Positions 1 to 5,777 of a DNA stretch of 8,469 nt are shown piece after piece. The stretch lies in NCBI GenBank assembly GCA_943323725.2, contig CALPIW020000052.1, positions 1-8,469 of the forward strand, written 5' to 3'. Numbering within the stretch: the stretch's first letter is position 1; the number at the start of each line of letters is the position of its first letter. The notes beneath the pieces were generated by a model that saw only the letters and a program-made list of their open reading frames with translations, was not told the DNA's origin and ran no database searches. The translations under genes and the position numbers were made by a program. The stretch comes from Polynucleobacter meluiroseus. GTDB taxonomy: Bacteria; Verrucomicrobiota; Verrucomicrobiia; Opitutales; UBA953.

Positions 1-2
1 CC

Positions 3-341
3 GTGGCCGAGGAGGCCGTCGAGCGCGAGAAGCCGGCGAAGAAGCAGATGCTCGTCCTGGTCAGCGAGCCGGAGGAAGGCCTGCCCAAGGATCTGACCGG
101 ATGGGTCGTCCAGCTGCTCGAGGACGACGACCCCAAGGAAGTCTCCGCCAAGATCGTCGAGGTCGCCAAGGCCTTCAACGAATCGCCCAAGGGACAGCGC
201 GTGCCGGTCGAGTCCTTCGGCGACGCCGTGCAGAGCATCTCCGGCAAACTTTTCAAGGAGAGCGATCTCTGGATCAAGACGCGCGAGCCGGTCCGCATCA
301 TCCCGGTGAAGAATTCCATCGGGCGTCGCCGTCGCGACTGA
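3..341 (+). CDS. C-terminal end of an unrecognised protein (probably 5'-truncated by the window)
   Basis: The frame opens at the window edge and ends in TGA at 339-341. A GTG at position 3 could start a 112-residue protein, but only two bases precede it, so no ribosome site can be judged and the gene more likely begins outside the window. The visible part is highly charged. It has an EKPAKK-type linker, then a compact predicted alpha/beta stretch beginning QMLVLVSEPEEG, an acidic segment (LLEDDDPKE), and a basic tail ending GRRRRD. There is no signal peptide or membrane segment. I recognise no family or catalytic motif and assign no function. It points the same way as the desaturase, 133 bp upstream of it, and an AT-rich gap separates the two, so they are probably separate transcription units. 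Confidence 0.6.
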   Translation: MAEEAVEREKPAKKQMLVLVSEPEEGLPKDLTGWVVQLLEDDDPKEVSAKIVEVAKAFNESPKGQRVPVESFGDAVQSISGKLFKESDLWIKTREPVRIIPVKNSIGRRRRD

Positions 342-379
342 ACTTCGGTTCCGTCAAGAGGCGCACCCGGAAGAAGGTT

Positions 380-474
380 CGGGAAAAAGCGAATTTAGAG
401 GGCATTTTTACCCGATTTAGGGAGGTTGATTGCTCTCGCCTAGACGGCCCACGGCCCTACTTTTCAGACCTTCC
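380..474 (+). promoter_or_regulatory. AT-rich leader, probable promoter region of the desaturase
   Basis: The stretch around 383-420 is clearly richer in A and T than the flanking coding DNA (runs such as AAAAA at 384-388 and TTTTTA at 405-410). It ends just before a C/T-rich stretch that leads into the ATG at 475. A TACTTT at 458-463 resembles a -10 box but has no -35 box at normal spacing. TTGATT at 426-431 would need a 26-bp spacer. I therefore place a promoter here only loosely and do not name exact boxes. No Shine-Dalgarno motif precedes the ATG. Confidence 0.3.
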
Positions 475-1662
475 ATGAAGTTCAAAAACTTCCCTATCTA
501 CCGTATCGAATGGGTGACCTCCACCTTTCTGATCGGGACAGCCCTCCTCTCGCTGACCGTGGTCCCCTGGTTCCTCTGGACCCAGTTCAACCTCCCGGCT
601 GACGCCGCCAACAAGGTCCACGGCTGGGCCTTCATCTGGGCCATGTTCGTGTTCTACTACTACGCGACCGGTTTCGGCATCACCCTGGGCTACCACCGCC
701 TGTTTTCCCACATTTCCTTCAAGGCCAAGTGGCCGGTGAAGCTCTTCGTCCTCCTGTTCGGCGCCGCTTCCTTCGAGAATTCGGCCCTGGATTGGTCCGC
801 CGACCACCGTATCCACCACAAGCACGTGGATGAAGACGAGGACCCGTACGATATCTCCAAGGGCTTCTTCTACGCCCACATCGGCTGGCTCCTCTTCCGC
901 CTCAAGCCGAAGCCGCCCGTCACCAACGTCAAGGACCTCGAAGCCGACCCCCTCGTCATGTGGCAGCACCGCTACGTGCAGTGGATCGGGGCTTTCGTGG
1001 GCTTCGTGATGCCGGCCGCCCTCGGTTATGGCTACGCCTCCCTCATGGGTTACGCCAACCCGGGCATGACCGCCCTGGCCGGCTTCCTCATCGCCGGCCT
1101 GCTCCGCACGGTCGTCGTCCAGCAGGGTACCTTCTGCATCAACTCGCTCTGCCACATGATCGGCCGTCGCCCGTATTCGACCGACCATAGCGCCCGCGAC
1201 AGCGGCGTCGTCGCGCTGCTGACCTTCGGCGAGGGCTACCATAACTATCACCACGAGTTCCAGCACGACTACCGCAACGGCGTGAAGCCCTGGCAGTTCG
1301 ATCCGACCAAGTGGATCATCTGGACCCTTTCCAAGGTCGGCCTGACCCAGGACCTGCGCCGCGTGCCGGATTCCCGCATCATGGCCGCCGAGCTGAAGGA
1401 ACAGAGCCGCACCCTCGGTCGCGACATCGACTCCCTCGCCGCCCGCCTCGACGTTCGCACCCGCGAACTCAAGGCCAAGACGATCACCGCCGCCCACGAG
1501 CTGGCCGCCGAGCTGGGCCGTCGCGCCGAAGTCCTCAAGGAAGCCGCGACGACCAAGGCCGAAGTGGCCCAAGAGACGATGGTCGAGATGCGCGGTCTGC
1601 TCAATCAGGCGGCTTCGCACCTCGAAGCGCTGCGCCGGGCTGGCGCGGGTTCGGCCGCCTAA
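475..1662 (+). CDS. Membrane fatty acid (acyl-CoA/acyl-lipid delta-9-type) desaturase with long C-terminal helical tail
   Basis: This integral-membrane di-iron desaturase (395 aa) introduces a cis double bond into a saturated acyl chain. All three histidine boxes of the family are present: HRLFSH at residues 74-79, HRIHH at 111-115 and HNYHH at 256-260. The family NxxxH motif is also there (N223, H227). Hydrophobic segments lie at about 15-37, 50-72, 88-100, 170-190 and 198-215, as expected for the stearoyl-CoA desaturase/DesC fold. The catalytic region ends near residue 295. Residues about 300-390 form an Ala/Glu/Lys/Arg-rich, probably coiled or amphipathic helix that bacterial members normally lack. 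I chose the ATG at 475, because the earlier in-frame start at 430 would add 15 residues of atypical sequence. It converges on the phosphatase gene, 12 bp apart. Whether the substrate is acyl-CoA or acyl-lipid cannot be read from the sequence. Confidence 0.93.
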   Translation: MKFKNFPIYRIEWVTSTFLIGTALLSLTVVPWFLWTQFNLPADAANKVHGWAFIWAMFVFYYYATGFGITLGYHRLFSHISFKAKWPVKLFVLLFGAASFENSALDWSADHRIHHKHVDEDEDPYDISKGFFYAHIGWLLFRLKPKPPVTNVKDLEADPLVMWQHRYVQWIGAFVGFVMPAALGYGYASLMGYANPGMTALAGFLIAGLLRTVVVQQGTFCINSLCHMIGRRPYSTDHSARDSGVVALLTFGEGYHNYHHEFQHDYRNGVKPWQFDPTKWIIWTLSKVGLTQDLRRVPDSRIMAAELKEQSRTLGRDIDSLAARLDVRTRELKAKTITAAHELAAELGRRAEVLKEAATTKAEVAQETMVEMRGLLNQAASHLEALRRAGAGSAA

Positions 1663-1669
1663 GGCCTCC

Positions 1670-1684
1670 GCGGATCAGATCCGC
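1670..1684. terminator. Short hairpin between convergent genes
   Basis: GCGGAT (1670-1675) pairs with ATCCGC (1679-1684) around a 3-nt loop. It overlaps the stop codon region of the minus-strand phosphatase and lies just after the desaturase stop. No T-run follows on either strand, so its role as a bidirectional terminator is only suggested by its position. Confidence 0.25.
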
Positions 1685-2136
1685 AGCGTGCGCATCAGTT
1701 CGAGGACCTGCTCCTCGATCTGAGGCAGCGCTTGGTCCGGATGGGCGCAGTCGATGTCGTGCACCGACCAATATTCGATCCGGTCCGCCCACTCGGGGTG
1801 CGACTGGAGCATCATGGCGTGGTGCTCATCCTTCTTCAGGGCGATGGTCCGGTGGGCCCGCTCCAGGTCTTCCCGGCGCAGCTGGGTCGGCGCCGCGCCC
1901 GTCAGTTCCAGGGGGATGCCCAGTTCCCGCAGGCGGCGCTCGGTGTCCCGGGACAGCAGGGTGGGCTCGTCGGCCACCAGGGAGGTCAGCAACCCGCGCG
2001 AAAAGGCCCGGGCCGGGTGGCCTGCCCGGGTCGCATGCCAGTTGAACAGGGCCTCCGCATGGCGGCTGCGGTAGAAATTACCCGTGCAGACGAACAGGGT
2101 GAGGGGACCAGAATCTGCGCTTGTGCGTTGGGCCAT
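1675..2136 (-). CDS. Low-molecular-weight protein tyrosine phosphatase-like protein
   Basis: This 153-residue cytosolic protein has the size and layout of the LMW-PTP/arsenate reductase (ArsC) superfamily. These enzymes hydrolyse phosphotyrosine through a cysteinyl-phosphate, or in the arsenate branch reduce arsenate. The N-terminal beta strand LTLFVCTGN leads into the P-loop C17-TGNFY-R23-S24, which fits C-x5-R-S. An aspartate-containing segment near the C-terminus (SVHDIDCAHPD, D127/D129) sits where the general-acid aspartate belongs. The usual tyrosines after this Asp-Pro loop are absent, so it may act on something other than typical bacterial tyrosine-kinase targets. The ATG at 2136 gives a start just before the first strand, and no SD motif precedes it. 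It is divergent from the lipoprotein gene. A plain arsenate reductase is the main alternative; I see no other ars gene here. Confidence 0.82.
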   Translation of the reverse strand: MAQRTSADSGPLTLFVCTGNFYRSRHAEALFNWHATRAGHPARAFSRGLLTSLVADEPTLLSRDTERRLRELGIPLELTGAAPTQLRREDLERAHRTIALKKDEHHAMMLQSHPEWADRIEYWSVHDIDCAHPDQALPQIEEQVLELMRTLRI

Positions 2137-2171
2137 GCGAGGTAGAGTCCCCGCAACCTAACCTCACTGCC
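2137..2171. promoter_or_regulatory. Very short divergent intergenic region
   Basis: Only 35 bp separate the start codons of the phosphatase (minus) and the lipoprotein (plus). Any promoters for the two must overlap each other or lie inside the opposite gene, or the transcripts must be leaderless or nearly so. I see neither a convincing -35/-10 pair nor an SD motif for either gene. Confidence 0.3.
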
Positions 2172-2408
2172 ATGGTACGCAATCTGTTCGTTCTCTCCCT
2201 CCTTTCCGCCGTCCTCGTTGGTTGCATGGGTCCTGAAAAGGGTCCGTCCCCGGTCACCGATGGTGCCGGCGACGCCAACCTCGTCCCGGCCGCCGGCCTG
2301 ACCCCGGTGGTCGCTCCGGTCGTCGAGCCCGCTCCGACCCCGGCCCCGAAGAAGGCCCCGACGAAGTCGAAGGGCAAGCTGCCCCTCAACAGCAACAGCA
2401 ACAAGTAA
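2172..2408 (+). CDS. Small Pro/Ala-rich lipoprotein
   Basis: The ATG at 2172 gives a 78-residue protein with a textbook lipoprotein signal: a charged N-terminus (MVRN), a hydrophobic core LFVLSLLSAVLV and the lipobox L15-V-G-C18. C18 should be lipidated and become the mature N-terminus. The mature part (about 60 residues) is low complexity. It has an acidic/Gly region, a Pro-Val-Ala stretch (about residues 40-60) and a Lys-rich, Asn/Ser-rich tail ending NSNSNK. It contains no folded domain I can name. The design suggests a flexible envelope tether or spacer, perhaps peptidoglycan-facing because of the basic tail, but that is inference. An upstream in-frame start at 2121 would place 17 polar residues before the signal and was rejected. 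The 3' end faces the epimerase gene, 10 bp away. Confidence 0.75.
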   Translation: MVRNLFVLSLLSAVLVGCMGPEKGPSPVTDGAGDANLVPAAGLTPVVAPVVEPAPTPAPKKAPTKSKGKLPLNSNSNK

Positions 2409-2418
2409 GCCGCGAGGC

Positions 2419-3348
2419 TTACATCAACGACACCTCGGTGACGAAGGTGTCGACCTGACCGGGCTCCGCAAAACGGAGCCCGTTCTTGTGTTCAGGGCTG
2501 TTGGGCGGCCCCATCCAAGGCTCGACGCAATAATACGGCGCTTCCGGGTCGGGCGTCCAGGTGACCACGCTCGCCCACGCGCCGGGGATGGCTTCTTCGC
2601 CGACCTTGATCGAGATGTCTTCTTCGCCGGACTTCGGACCGAAGCTCAGCGTCGCCGACTTGAGGTTGGTGAAGATGCAGTCCGAAAGATGCGGGCTGTC
2701 GAAGCCGATCGCCTCCTGGCCTTTCAGTTCGGCGAAGGGCACGAGTTTGCCGTCGGCGGCGTGGCGCCACTGCTTCTTCGAGGGAATCTTCACGACGTAG
2801 TCGCGGCGGCTCAGGCCGGCGTGCCACGGGAGCGTGAAGTAGAAGTGGTGGCCCGCGCACCACGGCAGCGGCTGGGCGTCGCGGTTCTCGAATTCGAAGG
2901 TGATGCGCAGGAACAGCTCGAGGAAGTCGAAGCGGATCCGGAAGTCGTAGGCGAAGGGATAGCAGTGCCGGCCGCGTTCGTCCTGGATCATCCGGACCAC
3001 GGCGTGCTTGGGGCCGCTCTCGACGATCTCGAAGGCCGAGTCGCGCGCGAAACCATGCTGCGGCATCGGGCGTTTGACGCCGTCGGCGGCCTTCCAGGCG
3101 AACTTCTCGCCGTCGGCATAGTTGCGCCCCATGAACGGGAAGAGGATCGGGTTGCCGCCGCGCACCGGGCCGATCTTGTCGAGGTCCATCGGGGCGCCTT
3201 CGGGCCAGAAGAGGATCTCGCGCCGGCCCGTCGGGACGTCGAGTTTCCAGCGCAGGAGGCGGGCACCGCGCGTCAGGCAGGTCTCGTAGGTCGACGCTCC
3301 GACCTTCCATCGTTCCATCGGCACGCCGTTCTCTTCGTAGCTCTGCAT
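2419..3348 (-). CDS. Aldose 1-epimerase family (galactose mutarotase-like) protein
   Basis: From the ATG at 3348 this is a 309-residue cytosolic protein of the galactose mutarotase-like superfamily. Members interconvert alpha and beta anomers of free hexoses or, in the YeaD branch, of glucose 6-phosphate. Family landmarks appear in order: GGNPILFPFMGR (64-75), the PQHGFAR histidine motif (H98), the GHHFYF segment with the second conserved histidine pair (H167/H168), and CVEPWMGPPNS with the probable catalytic-base glutamate E276. GGxPxxFP and QHGFAR are shared with the YeaD-like subgroup, so either sugars or sugar phosphates could be substrates. The start is uncertain: ATG 3348 is preferred, ATG 3318 would give 299 residues, and a TTG at 3360 is possible. 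It is 43 bp downstream of the methyltransferase and is probably the last gene of the same transcript. Any link to lipid modification is unproven. Confidence 0.85.
   Translation of the reverse strand: MQSYEENGVPMERWKVGASTYETCLTRGARLLRWKLDVPTGRREILFWPEGAPMDLDKIGPVRGGNPILFPFMGRNYADGEKFAWKAADGVKRPMPQHGFARDSAFEIVESGPKHAVVRMIQDERGRHCYPFAYDFRIRFDFLELFLRITFEFENRDAQPLPWCAGHHFYFTLPWHAGLSRRDYVVKIPSKKQWRHAADGKLVPFAELKGQEAIGFDSPHLSDCIFTNLKSATLSFGPKSGEEDISIKVGEEAIPGAWASVVTWTPDPEAPYYCVEPWMGPPNSPEHKNGLRFAEPGQVDTFVTEVSLM
2428..2482 (+). terminator. Two tandem perfect hairpins downstream of the lipoprotein gene
   Basis: Hairpin one has CGACACCT (2428-2435) pairing with AGGTGTCG (2445-2452) around a 9-nt loop. 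Hairpin two has CGGGCTCCG (2460-2468) pairing with CGGAGCCCG (2474-2482) around the loop CAAAA, followed by TTCTTGTG. The second resembles an intrinsic terminator with a weak T-tract for the plus-strand lipoprotein transcript. Both lie inside the 3' coding end of the minus-strand epimerase gene, so they also constrain its C-terminal codons. Confidence 0.45.
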
Positions 3349-3391
3349 GACGCCGAGCAAACGCGGACCGCGGCCGGTGGCAAACGCGGAC

Positions 3392-4432
3392 TTAGCCGGC
3401 GCGCTTGGCGAAGCGGTAATGGCAGACCATCCACTCCGTGCCGCCCTGGTAGTTCCAGAGCTCGGCGCAGGCCATGAAGAAGACGCGCCAGTTGGCGAGC
3501 CAGGCCTTCGCCCGGTCCGGGCCGTAGGTCTCGGCGAAGATCCGCAGGATCTCCTCCCGGTGGCGGTCGGTGTTCTCGAGCCAGTGCTCGGAGGTCTGGC
3601 CGTAGTGGCGGCCCTCGACTTCCCACTGGGTCTCGAGCTTGAGGTCTTCCTGGAAACGGCTGGCGAGGCAGTTCGACGGCATGATGCCGCCGGTGAAGAA
3701 GTGGCGCGACATCCAGTCGGTGGCGTCCTTGGCGGCGAAGTGGTACGCCGCGTCCCTGTGCGTGAAGACGTGGAAGAAGAGCTTGCCCCCGGGCTTGAGC
3801 CAGCCGGCGATGCGGCGCATGAGCTCGGCCCAGTTCTTCATGTGCTCGAACATCTCGACGGAGACGACGCGGTCATAGCGCGAGGCCTCGGCGGCGAAGA
3901 CGTTCATGTCGCAGGTGATGATGCGGACGTGCTTGAAACCGCGCTTGGCGCACTCGCCTTCGATATGGGCCCGCTGCGAGGCCGAGTTCGAGACGCCGGT
4001 GATGCGGGCGTTGGGGTATTTCTCGGCCATCCAGAGCGTGAGCGAACCCCAGCCGCAGCCGAGCTCGAGGATCTCCATGCCGTCCTGCAATTCCGCGCGG
4101 GCGCAGGATTTGGCCAGCATGGTCTCCTCGGCCTGGCCGATGGACTCCGTGCCGGTCTCGTAGAAGCACGAGGAGTACTTCAGGCGGGGCCCGAGGCAGA
4201 GCTTATAGAACGCCGCCGGCACTTCGTAGTGTTGTTCGTTGGCGGCCTTGGTCTCGATCGCGACGGGCAGCGTGCGGAGCTCGGCGGCGAAGGCGTCGAC
4301 CTTGGCGAAGCGGGCCGCGGCGTCGGCCGGACGCTCGTCGACGAGGCGCTGCTTGAGCAGGCGACGGATGCCCCAGCGGATCGCGCCGTCGGGCAGGACG
4401 TCTTTTTCGATGAGCTTGTCGAGCAGCGGCAT
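3392..4432 (-). CDS. Cfa-family SAM-dependent methyltransferase (cyclopropane-fatty-acyl-phospholipid synthase-like)
   Basis: This 346-residue enzyme belongs to the Cfa/mycolic acid cyclopropane synthase and plant coclaurine N-methyltransferase-like family. These transfer the SAM methyl group, typically onto the double bond of an unsaturated phospholipid acyl chain. The HYEVP and KYSSCFYETG segments precede the Rossmann SAM-binding motif LELGCGWGS (122-130). Then follow ITGVSNSASQ (144-153), RVVSVEMFEHM (188-198; E193, E196, H197) and KPGGKLFFHVF (213-223; H221). C89 aligns with the Cfa active-site cysteine region. The N-terminal region is shorter than in E. coli Cfa (about 380 aa), and only a small helical part (1-60) precedes the core. 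The ATG at 4432 has no SD motif. The 53-bp gap after the DUF1295 gene contains a possible promoter. The neighbours argue for a lipid substrate, but N-methylation of a small molecule cannot be excluded. Confidence 0.85.
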   Translation of the reverse strand: MPLLDKLIEKDVLPDGAIRWGIRRLLKQRLVDERPADAAARFAKVDAFAAELRTLPVAIETKAANEQHYEVPAAFYKLCLGPRLKYSSCFYETGTESIGQAEETMLAKSCARAELQDGMEILELGCGWGSLTLWMAEKYPNARITGVSNSASQRAHIEGECAKRGFKHVRIITCDMNVFAAEASRYDRVVSVEMFEHMKNWAELMRRIAGWLKPGGKLFFHVFTHRDAAYHFAAKDATDWMSRHFFTGGIMPSNCLASRFQEDLKLETQWEVEGRHYGQTSEHWLENTDRHREEILRIFAETYGPDRAKAWLANWRVFFMACAELWNYQGGTEWMVCHYRFAKRAG

Positions 4433-4440
4433 GAGGGCAA

Positions 4441-4467
4441 ATTGTACGCCGTCCCAGCCGCTGGCAA
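4441..4467 (-). promoter_or_regulatory. Possible internal promoter giving a near-leaderless methyltransferase mRNA
   Basis: On the minus strand TTGCCA (4467-4462) is followed after 15 bp by TACAAT (4446-4441), and the ATG at 4432 begins 8 bp later. Both hexamers resemble sigma-70 boxes, with a spacer shorter than the usual 17 bp. Initiation about 7 nt after the -10 box would fall at or next to the ATG, which agrees with the lack of an SD motif. This is a motif match only. Confidence 0.3.
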
Positions 4468-4485
4468 TCCGTCGCCGAGGAAAAA

Positions 4486-5301
4486 TCAGCCGCGCGGCGG
4501 ACGGGGCCAGAAGGCCGGCACGCGCTGCTGGTAATCGGCATAGGCCTCGCCTTTCGAGGCCAGGAGGTGCTGCTCGGTCAGGGGCACGCCGGTCACGCGG
4601 GTGAGGAAGTAATAGATGACGCCGACGCAGAGCAGGCCGGGGATGCCCCGGTAGGCGCTATTATAGCTCATCAGGAAGAAGCCGACCCAGACCAGCCATT
4701 CGCCGAAGTAGTTGGGGTGGCGGCTCCAGGCCCACAGGCCGCGTTCGCAGACCTTGCCCCGGCTGGACGGGTCTTTCTTGAAGGCGGCGAGCTGGGCGTC
4801 CGCGACGCCCTCGATGAGCAGGGCGAGGCCGACGACGCCGAGGCCGACCCAGTGGATGGTCTGGGCCGGGCCGGAGGAGCCCGTGGGATTGGAGGACAGC
4901 AGCGGCAGGCAGAGGACCGTCAGCACGACGGCCTGGATGAAATAGAAATACACCATCTGGGCCGCCATGCGCTCGCCGTGCTCGGCGCGCATCTTGAGGT
5001 AGCGCCCGTCTTCCTGTCCGAGGTGCCCGAGCACGCGCACGGCGAGGTGGGTCCCGAGGCGCAGGCTCCAGAGAATCGTGGCTCCGGCCATCAGCAGGCC
5101 TTGGCCGCCGAGGTGGTGGTGGACGAAGAAGTGCGTGATGAGGACCTGCAGGCCGACGAGCGCGAAGCCGTAGGACCAGGCGACGTCCACGATCGACCAG
5201 TTGTCGATCTTCTTGGCGACGAGCCAGCAGAGGGCGAAGAAGACGCAGGCTTCGCCTAAGAGGGCGAGAAATTCGAAACCGAGTTCGTAGGGAGGATTCA
5301 T
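4486..5301 (-). CDS. DUF1295 membrane protein (steroid 5-alpha-reductase/ICMT-like fold)
   Basis: This 271-residue polytopic membrane protein carries the features of the DUF1295 family, whose C-terminal half is related to steroid 5-alpha-reductases and isoprenylcysteine methyltransferases. Hydrophobic segments lie at about 8-30, 40-60, 67-90, 117-137, 150-168, 200-213 and 218-235. Conserved family stretches are RLGTHLAVRV (81-90), EDGRY (97-101), the strongly diagnostic GLWAWSRHPNYFGEW (188-202) and the C-terminal YADYQQRVPAFWPR (254-267). The HPNY/E motif binds cofactor (NADPH or SAM) in the related folds. The ATG at 5301 overlaps the stop of the upstream DUF2062 gene as ATGA, so translation is probably coupled. 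A longer frame to 5364 would add 21 Pro/Ser-rich residues inside the upstream gene and is unlikely. No DUF1295 reaction is assigned here. Reduction or rearrangement of an acyl product made by the adjacent methyltransferase is my inference. Confidence 0.87.
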   Translation of the reverse strand: MNPPYELGFEFLALLGEACVFFALCWLVAKKIDNWSIVDVAWSYGFALVGLQVLITHFFVHHHLGGQGLLMAGATILWSLRLGTHLAVRVLGHLGQEDGRYLKMRAEHGERMAAQMVYFYFIQAVVLTVLCLPLLSSNPTGSSGPAQTIHWVGLGVVGLALLIEGVADAQLAAFKKDPSSRGKVCERGLWAWSRHPNYFGEWLVWVGFFLMSYNSAYRGIPGLLCVGVIYYFLTRVTGVPLTEQHLLASKGEAYADYQQRVPAFWPRPPRG

Positions 5302-5777
5302 GCGGAAGCGGGGGAAGGGGCGAAGCGGCGGAAGACCCGACGGAGAAGCAGATGGGCCAGCCAACAGAGGAGCGGGACGGTCAGGACCCAGCCGAGCAGG
5401 CCGTGCACGTAGGCCATCCCGAACTGGGCGACGAAGCCCCCGAAGGACTTGTTGAATTCATCGATGAGCGCGCCGGGCGAAAGGGCGATGGGGTCGGCGC
5501 CGACGATGGCCTCGCCGAGGCGGACGAAGGGTACCAGTAGCAGGATCTGCAGCGGGTAGCTGACGTGATTGACGACCTGCATCACGATGTGGTTCAGGCG
5601 GAAGAGCCGGCCGGCCAGCAGGCAGAGCAGGGTGGTGACGCCGATGACGGGGACGATCGCGAGCGCGAAGGCGATGACCACCGCCGCCGAGACGGCTTCG
5701 GGCGTGGCGCCTTGGCGGAGCTGCGCCAGGAGCGGATCGCGCACCTTGCGTCCCAGCCAATCGCCCGCTCGTCCCAT
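5298..5777 (-). CDS. DUF2062 family membrane protein
   Basis: This 159-residue protein fits the DUF2062 family. It has a short amphipathic N-terminus, the family-like segment RQGATPEAVS (21-30), a hydrophobic stretch at about 30-56, then LFRLNHIVMQVVNHVSYPLQ (58-77) with the typical RLN and downstream N/P residues, and further membrane segments at about 75-92 and 120-147. A basic C-terminal tail (LLRRVFRRF) should lie in the cytoplasm. The biochemical role of DUF2062 is not established. The ATG at 5777 begins immediately after the TGA of the preceding gene (TGAATG), and its own stop overlaps the DUF1295 start, so it sits in the middle of a translationally coupled trio. The context suggests a membrane-lipid-related role, perhaps transport or enzyme assembly, but the sequence does not show which. 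Confidence 0.78.
   Translation of the reverse strand: MGRAGDWLGRKVRDPLLAQLRQGATPEAVSAAVVIAFALAIVPVIGVTTLLCLLAGRLFRLNHIVMQVVNHVSYPLQILLLVPFVRLGEAIVGADPIALSPGALIDEFNKSFGGFVAQFGMAYVHGLLGWVLTVPLLCWLAHLLLRRVFRRFAPSPASA

Noticed and set aside
365..388. Imperfect hairpin (CCCG...CGGG) followed by AAAAA after the first gene
   Set aside because: The stem is short with a bulge and is followed by A rather than T on the plus strand, so it is not a terminator for that gene.
457..1620. Long minus-strand open frame (387 codons) opposite the desaturase
   Set aside because: It lies antisense to a gene with all three histidine boxes, is rich in Gly/Val/Glu/His/Asp as antisense shadows of GC-rich genes are, and has no recognisable domain.
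1311..2045. 244-codon plus-strand open frame spanning the desaturase end and the phosphatase
   Set aside because: Arg/Pro/Gly/Ser-rich out-of-frame translation across two genes, typical of GC-rich noise.
2488..3477. 329-codon plus-strand open frame opposite the epimerase
   Set aside because: It is antisense to a gene with clear epimerase motifs and runs across two real genes with no family signature.
3347..4534. 395-codon plus-strand open frame opposite the methyltransferase
   Set aside because: It is a shadow of the Cfa-like gene, with Val/Leu/Gly/Glu/Asp-biased composition and no motif.
4567..5259. 230-codon plus-strand open frame opposite DUF1295
   Set aside because: It is an acidic shadow with no domain, whereas the minus strand carries the diagnostic HPNYFGEW segment.
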